A stretch of 64,000 bases of DNA from assembly GCA_965214125.1 (NCBI GenBank), contig CBDCBA010000003.1:62001-126000 (forward strand), written 5' to 3'. Below are positions 1-7,798 of this stretch, piece by piece. A program made the position numbers and the translations under genes. Each line of letters starts with the position of its first letter. The first letter of the stretch is position 1. The notes beneath the pieces were generated by a model. That model was given only the letters and a program-made list of their open reading frames with translations, had not been told where the DNA came from and ran no database searches. This stretch comes from CBDCBA01 sp965214125. GTDB taxonomy: Bacteria > Planctomycetota > Phycisphaerae > Tepidisphaerales > Tepidisphaeraceae.

Positions 1-1
1 A

Positions 2-493
2 TTTCGCGGGGGCAAAAGTCAACTTTTCGAAGGTGGGCTTCGCGTGCCGCTGATCGCTCACATGCCCGGCGCGGTGCCTGCCGGCGTGGTACGGGAGACC
101 CCGATCTCCTTCGAGGACGTGATGCCGACCCTGCTCGAACTCGCCGGCGCCGGCATGCCTGACCAGCCGATGGACGGACGGTCGATCGCTCCGCTGCTGA
201 CCTCGACCGACGCGACGCTGCCGCCGCGAGATCTGTTCTGGCACTACCCGATTCTCAAGCCGCACGGCCTCGGCGGCGCCGCGGCGGGGGCCGTACGCAG
301 CGGCCCGTGGAAGGGCATCGAAGACTACACCACGGCTAACTTCATGCTGTTCCACCTTAAGAACGACCCGGCCGAGCGGTGGAACGTCGCCCGCTTCCAT
401 CCCGAGGTGGCGCAGGAGATGATGACCAAGCTGCGGCGATGGCGCGACCACGTCGGCGTCGAGGCGATGCCTATGACCCGTCCCGCCCGTTGA
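2..493 (+). CDS. Type I sulfatase, C-terminal part (gene begins before the window)
   Basis: The frame is open from base 2 to a TGA at 491-493, so the 5' part is missing from the window. The visible residues begin with RGGKSQLFEGGLRVPLI, the late sulfatase motif in which Lys and the GG(I/L)RVP segment follow the metal-binding DHG region. It continues with a VMPTLLELAG segment and a typical C-terminal substrate-side subdomain. The formylglycine site and N-terminal metal ligands lie outside. Its stop is 3 nt before the next sulfatase, so the two are almost certainly co-transcribed with the GH2 gene that follows. The substrate cannot be told. Confidence 0.88.
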   Translation, partial: FRGGKSQLFEGGLRVPLIAHMPGAVPAGVVRETPISFEDVMPTLLELAGAGMPDQPMDGRSIAPLLTSTDATLPPRDLFWHYPILKPHGLGGAAAGAVRSGPWKGIEDYTTANFMLFHLKNDPAERWNVARFHPEVAQEMMTKLRRWRDHVGVEAMPMTRPAR

Positions 494-496
494 TCT

Positions 497-1948
497 ATGC
501 CCGACCGCCCGCTGAACATCCTTTGGATCTGCACCGACCAGCAGCGCCACGACACCCTTGGCTGCTACGGCAACCCGTTCGTGCGCACGCCTCACATCGA
601 TGCGCTCGCCGCGGGTGGGACGCTCTTCGAAAACGCGTTCTGCCAAAGTCCCGTCTGCACGCCGAGCCGCGCGAGCTTCCTTACCGGCCGCTACCCGCGA
701 ACCACGCGCACCCGCATGAACGGCCAGTCGATCCCCGAGGACGAGGTGCTTGTTCCCAAGCTCCTGCGCGACCGCGCCGGCTACACCTGTGGCCTTTCGG
801 GTAAGCTGCACCTTTCCGCCTGCCACACGAGCGTCTGCCCGGATCACGAGCGTCGCATCGATGACGGCTACGCCGACAAGCACTTCCACTGGTCGCACCA
901 CCCCGACTGCGAGTGGCCCGGCAACGAGTACTGCCAGTGGCTGCGTGAGCGGGGTCAGTCATATCGCGTCGAGCCGCTTCCGGACAGTCCGCACGTGCAA
1001 ACGTCGATGCCGGCGGAGCTGCACCAGACGACGTGGTGCGCGCAGAAGGCGATCGACTTTGTGCATAAGCAGAACGGCGGTAAGCCGTGGCTGTTCAGCG
1101 TGAACATCTTCGATCCGCACCACCGTTTCGATCCGCCGCGTGAGTATCTTGAGCGGCACCTTGATCAACTCGATGAGATCCCGCTTCCCGACTACCGACC
1201 GGGCGAGTTGGGCGACAAACCAGGCGTGCAGATGATCGACCACAATGGCGCCCATGGCGGCGGCGGGGCGGGGTTCGACAGCTATTCCGACCGCGACCAC
1301 CGCCTGACCCGCGCCGCGTACTGGGGCATGTGCGACCTGATCGATGACCAAGTCGGCCGCATGCTCGCGGCGCTTGACGAGACGGGGCAGCGCGAGAACA
1401 CGCTCGTGATTTTCATGAGCGATCACGGCGAAATGCTCGGCGACCACGGCATCTACCTGAAGGGGCCGTACTGCTACGAGCAGGCGGTCCACGTGCCGCT
1501 GATTGTGAACTGCCCCGGCACAGTCGCTGCCGGCGTGAGGCGGCGGTCACTTGTGGAGCTCGTCGACCTGGCTCCAACCCTCCTCGATGCCGCGGCTTGC
1601 GAGCCTTACGCCGGCGTGCAGGGGCGCACGCTCTGGCCAACGTTGATCGACTCCGATCATAAAGATCAGCACCGCAACAGCGTCTACTGCGAGTACTACA
1701 ACGCCATGCCATGGCACGGTGAGCCGGGCCCGTGGACGACGATGCTGCGCACAATCGATCATAAACTGACCGTGATGCACGGGTCAGACGAGGGCGAGCT
1801 GTACGACCTCGCGGCCGATCCCGGCGAGCACCACAACCTCTACCGCGACCCGTCGCACGCGGCCGTCAAGCTTCGCCTGATGACACAGCTCTGTGACCGC
1901 ATGGCCCTTACGGCCGACCCGCTTCCTCTCCGTACGGCCCCGTTCTAG
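497..1948 (+). CDS. Type I sulfatase, probably cytoplasmic
   Basis: 483 residues. The N-terminal NILWICTDQQRHDTLGCYG is the usual first sulfatase motif with metal-binding Asp. Cys54 in CTPSRAS is the formylglycine-forming residue within the C-x-P-S-R signature. The later MSDHGEMLGDHG and KGPYCYEQAVHVPLI segments supply the remaining metal and sulfate-binding groups. The protein starts directly with the catalytic fold and shows no signal peptide, so it probably removes sulfate esters from sugars inside the cell. It lies 3 nt after another sulfatase and 8 nt before a GH2 gene, making a desulfate-then-hydrolyse operon. It also needs a formylglycine-generating or anaerobic maturase enzyme, which is not in the window. 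Confidence 0.93.
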   Translation: MPDRPLNILWICTDQQRHDTLGCYGNPFVRTPHIDALAAGGTLFENAFCQSPVCTPSRASFLTGRYPRTTRTRMNGQSIPEDEVLVPKLLRDRAGYTCGLSGKLHLSACHTSVCPDHERRIDDGYADKHFHWSHHPDCEWPGNEYCQWLRERGQSYRVEPLPDSPHVQTSMPAELHQTTWCAQKAIDFVHKQNGGKPWLFSVNIFDPHHRFDPPREYLERHLDQLDEIPLPDYRPGELGDKPGVQMIDHNGAHGGGGAGFDSYSDRDHRLTRAAYWGMCDLIDDQVGRMLAALDETGQRENTLVIFMSDHGEMLGDHGIYLKGPYCYEQAVHVPLIVNCPGTVAAGVRRRSLVELVDLAPTLLDAAACEPYAGVQGRTLWPTLIDSDHKDQHRNSVYCEYYNAMPWHGEPGPWTTMLRTIDHKLTVMHGSDEGELYDLAADPGEHHNLYRDPSHAAVKLRLMTQLCDRMALTADPLPLRTAPF

Positions 1949-1956
1949 CTCCCACC

Positions 1957-3780
1957 ATGTCGCTCGACCACGCCCCGCTCAATCCGCATGCCTGCAATCA
2001 CTCCGACGATCTGCCCCGGCCGGAGTATCCGCGGCCCCAGTTCGCGCGCGCCGACTGGATGTGCCTCAACGGCTTGTGGCAGTTCGAGATCGACCAAGGC
2101 AACAGCGGCATCGACCGCGGCCTGCTCGACCGCGATTTGAACGCCACGATCACCGTGCCGTTTTGCCCGGAGTCGGAGTTGTCGGGCATCCACAACCGCG
2201 ACTTCCTGCGGGCGGTTTGGTATCGGCGCGAGGTGGAGATTCCCAGCGGTTGGAGTGGCCGCCGCGTGAGGCTCCACTTTGGGGCGGTCGACTACGACGC
2301 CACGGTGTGGGTCAACGGCCAGCGCGTCTACGACCATCGCGGCGGGGCGTGCGGCTTCGGCATTGATCTCAACGGCGTCGCGACGCCCGGCGAGACGGCA
2401 ACGATCGTCGTCCGCGCCCGCGACCTGCACGAAGGAGCATACCCGCGCGGCAAGCAGACCGACCGCTTCGGCCCGCACGGCTGCCATTATCCGCGCACCA
2501 CCGGGATCTGGCAAAGCGTCTGGATGGAGCCCCTCGCCCACGCCGCCTTCGCGCGGCCAAAGATTGTGCCTGACCTCGGCGGCGGGGCGTTTCACCTCAC
2601 CCTCCCGCTCGACGCCCGCTCCTCCGCCGACCTGCGCGTGCGGGCCACGCTCACGCACGATGGCAAAGCGATCGCGACGGCCGAGGAAGACGTACGCGAC
2701 TTCGCTCCCACGCTCGCGCTACCCATTCCCAGTGCGGACCGCCGCGAGTGGTCGATCGACGCCCCGCACCTCTACGGCCTAACGCTTGAACTTGAGCATA
2801 AGGGTGGGACGATCGACACCGTCCACAGCTACGCCGGGCTGCGCGGCATCACGCTTGACGGGCAGGCGTTCCGCATCAACGGCAAGAGCATCTTTCAACG
2901 CCTTGTGCTGGACCAGGGTTATTACCCCGACGGCATCCTGACGGCCCCGACGGACGACGCGCTGGTACGCGACATCGAGCTCAGCATGAAGGCCGGCTTC
3001 AACGGGGCTCGCCTGCACGAAAAGGTGTTCGAGGAGCGCTTCCTCTACCACGCCGACCGGCTGGGCTATCTCTGCTGGGGCGAGTTCCCGAACTGGGGGG
3101 CGACGGTGCCGTTCGAGGGGGCGCCGCAGCCGGGGCCGACGTACATCACCCAATGGATCGAGTGCGTCCGCCGCGACGAAAGCCACCCGAGCCTAATCGG
3201 CTGGTGCCCGCTTAACGAGGAGACGCACGCGCCTGTTGACCGCATCACGCAGCTCGATGACGCCATGCACGGCATGTACTGGGCGGCCAAGGCGATCGAC
3301 CCGACGCGGCCGGTGCTCGATTCCAGCGGCTGGGTCCACCGCGTGCGCGTCGCCGACATTTATGACGTCCACGACTACCAGCAGGACCCGGCGAAGCTCC
3401 GCAGCAATCACAGCGGCCTCGCGGAGGGCGACCCGATGCACAACGCCCACGGCAGCCCGGAGCATAACGACGTTCCCTACCGTGGCCAGCCGTACTTCGT
3501 GAGCGAGTTTGGCGGTATCTGGTGGAACCCTGACGCCGCCGAGGATGCCGATAGCTGGGGCTACGGCGCCCGCCCCGGTTCGGCTGAGGAGGTGGTCTCC
3601 AGGTTCGAGGGTCTGACCGAGGTGCTTCTGAGCAACCCGCACATGTTCGGTTACTGCTACACGCAACTAACCGACGTGTACCAGGAGGAGAACGGCATCT
3701 ACCAGTTCGATCGTTCGGAAAAACTCGACATGGACCGTATCTACGCGGCGCAGCAACGCGGCGCAGCGATTGAGGATTAG
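1957..3780 (+). CDS. Glycoside hydrolase family 2 (beta-galactosidase/beta-glucuronidase-like)
   Basis: 607 residues, short for GH2, with the jelly-roll sugar-binding domain (about 25-190: LNGLWQFEID, WYRREVEIP, WVNGQ), an immunoglobulin-like domain and a TIM barrel. Glu421 in CPLNEETH is the likely acid/base and Glu517 in FVSEFGG the likely nucleophile, both in the normal GH2 contexts. No signal peptide is seen. It closes the sulfatase-sulfatase-GH2 operon, so the substrate is probably a desulfated oligosaccharide. GH2 includes galactosidases, glucuronidases and mannosidases and the sequence does not decide between them. Confidence 0.9.
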   Translation: MSLDHAPLNPHACNHSDDLPRPEYPRPQFARADWMCLNGLWQFEIDQGNSGIDRGLLDRDLNATITVPFCPESELSGIHNRDFLRAVWYRREVEIPSGWSGRRVRLHFGAVDYDATVWVNGQRVYDHRGGACGFGIDLNGVATPGETATIVVRARDLHEGAYPRGKQTDRFGPHGCHYPRTTGIWQSVWMEPLAHAAFARPKIVPDLGGGAFHLTLPLDARSSADLRVRATLTHDGKAIATAEEDVRDFAPTLALPIPSADRREWSIDAPHLYGLTLELEHKGGTIDTVHSYAGLRGITLDGQAFRINGKSIFQRLVLDQGYYPDGILTAPTDDALVRDIELSMKAGFNGARLHEKVFEERFLYHADRLGYLCWGEFPNWGATVPFEGAPQPGPTYITQWIECVRRDESHPSLIGWCPLNEETHAPVDRITQLDDAMHGMYWAAKAIDPTRPVLDSSGWVHRVRVADIYDVHDYQQDPAKLRSNHSGLAEGDPMHNAHGSPEHNDVPYRGQPYFVSEFGGIWWNPDAAEDADSWGYGARPGSAEEVVSRFEGLTEVLLSNPHMFGYCYTQLTDVYQEENGIYQFDRSEKLDMDRIYAAQQRGAAIED

Positions 3781-3796
3781 AACGGTGGAGTCTACT

Positions 3797-3851
3797 GTAG
3801 GGTGGGCACGGCCCACCTCCGGATCACGATGGTGGGCCGTGCCCACCCTAC
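3797..3851. repeat. REP-like inverted repeat, family A, paired copy
   Basis: Two 21-base arms (3797-3817 and 3831-3851) are perfect reverse complements around a 13-base spacer. Each arm is itself a hairpin with GTAGGGTGGGC facing GCCCACC, and the unit opens with GTAG and closes with CTAC. It lies between the convergent GH2 and pseudopilin genes. A diverged copy of the same 55-base length is at 15834 and a single unit at 31661. Confidence 0.85.
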
Positions 3852-3927
3852 GAAGAGTCTGACGCGATGGGACCGATTCAGTCGCTCTACGCGGTGTTGG
3901 TTTATGACCGGTGCCTCAACGCAAAGA

Positions 3928-3952
3928 CCCGGTCCACACGAGGTGGACCGGG
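3928..3952 (-). terminator. Rho-independent terminator-like hairpin after the pseudopilin gene
   Basis: On the minus strand CCCGGTCCAC pairs with GTGGACCGGG around a 5-base loop and is followed by TCTTTG. It starts about 40 nt after the stop of the minus-strand pseudopilin gene. The T tract is short, so efficiency is uncertain. Confidence 0.55.
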
Positions 3953-3994
3953 CCGCGGAGGAGGAGTTGCGAGGCGCTGCCGGGGCGGGCGCGA

Positions 3995-4978
3995 TCAGTT
4001 CTGGAAGTAGCTCTTGGGGTAGTCGAAGTCTTCCTCGTAGGGGTGGATGTCCTGCCACGTCTTCCCGTGCGTGGGATACTCCGTCCGCCAGGCGGTGGGG
4101 GTGACGACCTTCGACAGCGAGCCGCTCAGGCTGAACGTCGCGTCGTAGGTGAAGCTCGCGCCGAGGGGCTCCCAGCTCTGCTCCCACGTCAGGACCTCGC
4201 CGTGGCCGTCGAAGAACATGTAGGACATCGAGCCGTCGCGGTGGCGGGTGATGCCGGTGTTCTGCGTGAAGCCTTGGCCGATGTCGGCCAGCCCGTTCTC
4301 CCACGTCGCGAGGTGGTGGTGGCGCGCCGGCTTACCCTCGGTGATGAGAATCGCGTTCGTCCCGTTGTCGATCTGAACGAGCTTTTGCGCGTCGTTCGGC
4401 CACGGAATGTTGCTCGCGTTGTAGCGGTAGCTCGCCGGGAGGTTGTCCGACTGCCAGATCGACCGATTGGTTTTGTACTCGTCCGGCAGTTGCGGGTGAC
4501 CAAACGCCGCGCCGGTCGCCTGGGCGTCGCCAGAATCCGGCGGGTCGAACTGCACGCCGCGAATGACGTTGAACTCATTCGCATCACTCGGGCACTGGAA
4601 CACATCCTTGGCTCCGTCCATGTAGGACGAGAGCACAAAGTCCCAGCCCCAACGGGGAAACTCGAACTCCCACGGACCCTTCTCGAAACTGCCTAGATTC
4701 GTCTTCGGGCCGCTGTTGAGCCAGGCCTTGTACATCCAGCCGTCGTGCTCGTTGACGAACATCACGGTGCTCTGGCCCATCTGGCGGATGTTGCTCAGGC
4801 AGACCGTCTGCTTCGCCGACTCGCGGGCGCGGCTGAGCGTGGGCAGTAGGATGCCGATCAGCAGCGCGATGATGCCGATGACGACGAGCAGCTCCACGAG
4901 GGTGAAGCCGACGCGGCGACGGGGCGTTCGGGCGGCGGGAACGGCGGGGCAGGTGGATTGGGTGGTGTTTTCGGTCAT
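3995..4978 (-). CDS. Type II secretion-type pseudopilin (prepilin N-terminal domain, H-Xn-DG protein)
   Basis: 327 residues. After a 24-residue leader comes GFTLVELLVVIGIIALLIG, the prepilin peptidase cleavage and methylation motif (cleavage after Gly, Phe+1, Glu+5) merged with the single membrane helix. The C-terminal part has RHRDGSMSYMFFDGH, resembling the H-X9-DG motif of the large planctomycete pseudopilin family but with ten residues between His and DG. The start has a strong GAGGAGG 8 nt upstream. Members of this family occur in many copies per planctomycete genome and probably form pseudopilus-like surface or secretion structures; the individual role is unknown. It sits between glycan-degradation genes. 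Confidence 0.9.
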   Translation of the reverse strand: MTENTTQSTCPAVPAARTPRRRVGFTLVELLVVIGIIALLIGILLPTLSRARESAKQTVCLSNIRQMGQSTVMFVNEHDGWMYKAWLNSGPKTNLGSFEKGPWEFEFPRWGWDFVLSSYMDGAKDVFQCPSDANEFNVIRGVQFDPPDSGDAQATGAAFGHPQLPDEYKTNRSIWQSDNLPASYRYNASNIPWPNDAQKLVQIDNGTNAILITEGKPARHHHLATWENGLADIGQGFTQNTGITRHRDGSMSYMFFDGHGEVLTWEQSWEPLGASFTYDATFSLSGSLSKVVTPTAWRTEYPTHGKTWQDIHPYEEDFDYPKSYFQN

Positions 4979-5008
4979 GCGGGGGCCTCCTCAGGCGGGG
5001 TTCGTTCA

Positions 5009-5037
5009 ACGGTAGCACGGCGGGCGGCGGCCCACAA
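5009..5037 (-). promoter_or_regulatory. Sigma-70-type promoter for the pseudopilin gene
   Basis: On the minus strand TTGTGG (5032-5037), 17 nt spacer, TACCGT (5009-5014). The predicted start of transcription leaves a leader of about 24 nt containing the GAGGAGG ribosome site. The same TTGTGG hexamer with a 17-nt spacer precedes the PEP-CTERM gene. Confidence 0.5.
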
Positions 5038-5133
5038 TGGTGAAATAGACCAGTGTGCCGGTACAGTGCGCGCGGCTTGACGTTAGCTGAGGATTCGCCA
5101 CAACGGGGTCGATGGTTTCTGCAAAAGCAACGG

Positions 5134-5171
5134 AAAAGGGCGGCGTCGCGAGAAATCTCGCGACGCCGCCC
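5134..5171 (-). terminator. Strong rho-independent terminator of the PEP-CTERM gene
   Basis: A perfect 16-bp stem (arms 5138-5153 and 5156-5171) is followed on the minus strand by TTTT (5134-5137). It starts 29 nt after the stop of the minus-strand PEP-CTERM gene. Confidence 0.8.
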
Positions 5172-5200
5172 CACTTCAGGTGAGCGTCCGAAGGCCGTGC

Positions 5201-6127
5201 TTAGCGGCGGCGGCGGAGCAGGCCAAGGCCACCGAGGCCCAGCAGGGCGAGGCTGGTCGGCTCCGGCACCACGGCGGCGAAGTTCGCGGCCACCTCGGCG
5301 GCCGTGAGCTGGTCGTTGTAGGCGCGGAAGATGCCGATCTCGCCGACAAGGGCGCTGTACTGGCCGGCATCATCGACGGAGATCGATCCGCCGCCGTCGA
5401 GGTCCATACCGCCGAAGCCGCCGGTGTCGGAGGCGGCCAGCGCGGCGACGTTGCCGCCGCCGAAGTCGCCGTAGTTGAGCGTGCTCGTGTCACGCAGCAC
5501 GCCGTTGACGTACAGGCTGTGCGAGTTCGTGCCGTTGGTCGTGAAGACGACCTGCGCGAAGTCGCTGATGTCGGCCGACGTCAGCATGGTCGAGAGGACC
5601 AGCTCGCTGTCATCGACGCCGGCGGCCTGCTTGCTGAAGGCGTAGAGCGTGTCACCGTTGAGCGCGAGCGACAGGCCGCGGGCGCCGCCGCCGGTCTCGA
5701 AGATGATCTCGTTGCCGGTCAGGTCGTCGGGGCGAACGAGCACCTCGAACGAGGCGTCGGGCGCGAGCGTGGCGAACGAGTCGACGAAGGCGAGGCCGCC
5801 GTCGTCCGGGTCGAGGTCGAGGCGGGCCTCGGCGTTGCCGGCGCTGGGCATGTTGTTGAAGCGGAACGCCTGGCTGAACGTGCGCTGCGTCACGACGTCG
5901 ACGAGTTCGGCGTCGCCGGCGGCCTCACCGGCGCCCGTGTCGCGGGCGGTGTCGAACACGGCGGTCGTGTTACTCGCCGGGCTGCTCGACTGCCAGTCGG
6001 CGTCCTCGGTGGCGGTGTCGGCGTCGAAGTTGACGAACAGGTTGTCGGTCGTCAGCTGCGCCGAGGCGACGGTCGTGGCGGCCGCGAACGCGATGGCGAC
6101 GGGAAGGGCGGTGGTGCGAAGGCTCAT
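5201..6127 (-). CDS. PEP-CTERM sorted protein with LamG/concanavalin-like domain
   Basis: 308 residues. Residues 1-23 form a signal peptide (ending ASAQ). The body looks like a LamG-type lectin/glucanase fold (FEVLVRPDDL, HSLYVNGVLRD, GEIGIFRAYNDQLTAAEV). The C-terminus is a textbook PEP-CTERM signal: VPEPTSLALLGLGGLGLLRRRR, with Pro-Glu-Pro, a hydrophobic helix and an Arg cluster, read by an exosortase that is not in the window. The ATG at 6127 is chosen because the signal peptide starts there and GAGGAGAG lies just upstream; the frame remains open further back without protein-like sequence. Probably a cell-surface glycan-binding protein serving the neighbouring hydrolases. Confidence 0.9.
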   Translation of the reverse strand: MSLRTTALPVAIAFAAATTVASAQLTTDNLFVNFDADTATEDADWQSSSPASNTTAVFDTARDTGAGEAAGDAELVDVVTQRTFSQAFRFNNMPSAGNAEARLDLDPDDGGLAFVDSFATLAPDASFEVLVRPDDLTGNEIIFETGGGARGLSLALNGDTLYAFSKQAAGVDDSELVLSTMLTSADISDFAQVVFTTNGTNSHSLYVNGVLRDTSTLNYGDFGGGNVAALAASDTGGFGGMDLDGGGSISVDDAGQYSALVGEIGIFRAYNDQLTAAEVAANFAAVVPEPTSLALLGLGGLGLLRRRR

Positions 6128-6277
6128 TGCTTCTCTCCTCAGTGGGTGTGAATTGAACGGTCGTCCAAGCAGGTGTGTGGCGGTCGGCCTCACATGGGCC
6201 GACGTTGCTTTGATACGGGTCGCCGCGACTCTACGCCGGCAACCCAGCGGTCGCGCCGCACGCCCTGCGACACGGGG

Positions 6278-6306
6278 ACCATACCACTGTTCTCCCTTTC
6301 CCACAA
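6278..6306 (-). promoter_or_regulatory. Sigma-70-type promoter for the PEP-CTERM gene
   Basis: On the minus strand TTGTGG (6301-6306), 17 nt, TATGGT (6278-6283). The predicted leader is about 140 nt. The hexamers match those before the pseudopilin gene. Confidence 0.45.
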
Positions 6307-6398
6307 GTGCCGCATTGGCGGCAATCCGGAGGCGTCACAGTGCGGAACTTGCCCGCACCTTACCAAGGCCGTGCAATTGTGCGCCCCGCGTCTTTCGG

Positions 6399-6426
6399 TT
6401 GCGGCCGGGGCCCAACCGGATATGCT
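6399..6426 (+). promoter_or_regulatory. Possible promoter of the GntR-type regulator gene
   Basis: TTGCGG (6399-6404), 16 nt, TATGCT (6421-6426), giving a leader of roughly 90 nt before the TTG start. The match is moderate. Confidence 0.35.
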
Positions 6427-6521
6427 TGCCCGGGAACCGGCACACTGGCCCCGTCGCCTGAACGGGCCGTGCTTGCCGCGGCGGCCCGTGCCTCACGATC
6501 GCCGACGCCCCTGGAGAATCC

Positions 6522-7676
6522 TTGAAGTTGTCGACCCCGAATCAGCTTGAAAAGCCCGTTCCCGTCGTTGCCGACGACCGCACGAAGTACGGGCGGCTCG
6601 CAAAGAAGGTCGAGCGCGATATCGAGGTCGGTCGCCTGCGCCCCGGCGAGGCCGTGCCGTCGATCCGCCGCCTGATGGCGACTAGCAAGTTCAGCAAGGC
6701 GACCGTTATTAAAAGCCTATCGCTGTTGGAGGAGCGAGGGCTGGTCCGCTGCCATCCGCAGCGCGGCTACTTCGTCAGCGAGCGCCGCGGCGAGGCGGTT
6801 CCGACCGACGAACGGACACGGCTCAAGCAGGTCGCGTTCATCACGCCCGCGTTGACTGGCGACACCGATCCGTACGCGCGCGGCATCTCGTCGGCCATCG
6901 ACGACGACCGCTTCGCGGTGGCCACCTTCTCCACACACGGGGACCTGGATACCTACGAGCAGCTCGTGCAGCGCGTGGTTGAATTGCACCCGGCAGGCCT
7001 GGTTCTTGCGGCGGTTCGGCCGTCGCTGATGACCAACTTCGACCCGAGCCTGCTGGTGAAGTCGCAGACGCCGACGGTGTTGATCGGGCACCAGGTTCGC
7101 GGGTTGTCGTGCGACCGCGTGAGCGAGGGCAAGGCGGCCGCGGCGCGGCACCTCGTGCACTACCTGCGCGACGGGAATTACGGCAACGACATCGGGTTGA
7201 TCTGTTGCGGCCGGGGCGAGTTGACGCCCGAGGACTCCATGGCGTGGTCGATTTGCACCGAGTTGGCGGAGGCCGGCACGCCGCTTGACAACGACCAGAT
7301 CTTCACGCTGCCGGGCATCCGCGGCTACGGCTCGCACCCCGATCCCTACGGCGAGGCCGACGAGCTCGTGAGCGACCTGCTCGACGCCGGCCGCCGATTC
7401 CGCGTGCTGATTTGCGATCACGATTATCCGGCGGTCGGGGCGATGCGGGCGCTGGTTCGGGCGGGGCTGCGCGTACCGCAGGACACCGCAGTCATCAGCG
7501 GCCTGCGCTGCGCGACGAGCGCGTCGGGCCTGCCGCAACTGACGACGTTCGACCACCACCGAGACATCGAAGGCCGGCTCGCTGCCGAACTGCTCATGCG
7601 TCGGATCGACGGCGATGATCGGCCGGCGGAAGTGCATTACCTCTCGTCCACGCTCAGCGTCGGCGAGTCGGCCTGA
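6522..7676 (+). CDS. GntR-type transcriptional regulator with LacI/PBP-like effector domain
   Basis: 384 residues. Residues about 20-90 are a GntR winged helix (LAKKVERDIEVGRLRPGEAVPSIRRLM... ATVIKSLSLLEERGLV... GYFVSE). Residues about 105-380 resemble the sugar-binding type I periplasmic fold used as an effector domain, ending in a TTFDHH...AAELLMRRIDG segment like LacI/AraR C-termini. This GntR plus sugar-sensor architecture is that of arabinose regulator AraR. The start is TTG at 6522 with GGAG 8 nt upstream; a second TTG two codons on is possible. It directly precedes the giant GH42-like gene on the same strand and probably senses a sugar released in this locus. Confidence 0.85.
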   Translation: MKLSTPNQLEKPVPVVADDRTKYGRLAKKVERDIEVGRLRPGEAVPSIRRLMATSKFSKATVIKSLSLLEERGLVRCHPQRGYFVSERRGEAVPTDERTRLKQVAFITPALTGDTDPYARGISSAIDDDRFAVATFSTHGDLDTYEQLVQRVVELHPAGLVLAAVRPSLMTNFDPSLLVKSQTPTVLIGHQVRGLSCDRVSEGKAAAARHLVHYLRDGNYGNDIGLICCGRGELTPEDSMAWSICTELAEAGTPLDNDQIFTLPGIRGYGSHPDPYGEADELVSDLLDAGRRFRVLICDHDYPAVGAMRALVRAGLRVPQDTAVISGLRCATSASGLPQLTTFDHHRDIEGRLAAELLMRRIDGDDRPAEVHYLSSTLSVGESA

Positions 7677-7798
7677 CCGCCCGCCGCAGTCCGCCGCGCG
7701 TCGACCAAGTGCTGCCCGCCAGCCATCCCCGCTTCGGCCGCGGCAGCTCAACGCTTCGACCGCAAAATTGAATGGCTTCCGTCTTTACTTGGAGGAGC

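Larger units (their letters stand above)
6128..6521. other. Divergent intergenic region, 394 bases, no gene seen
   Basis: It separates the minus-strand PEP-CTERM gene from the plus-strand GntR-type regulator gene. Short open frames here show no conserved features. It holds one candidate promoter in each direction, described separately, and a long leader for the PEP-CTERM gene. Confidence 0.6.
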
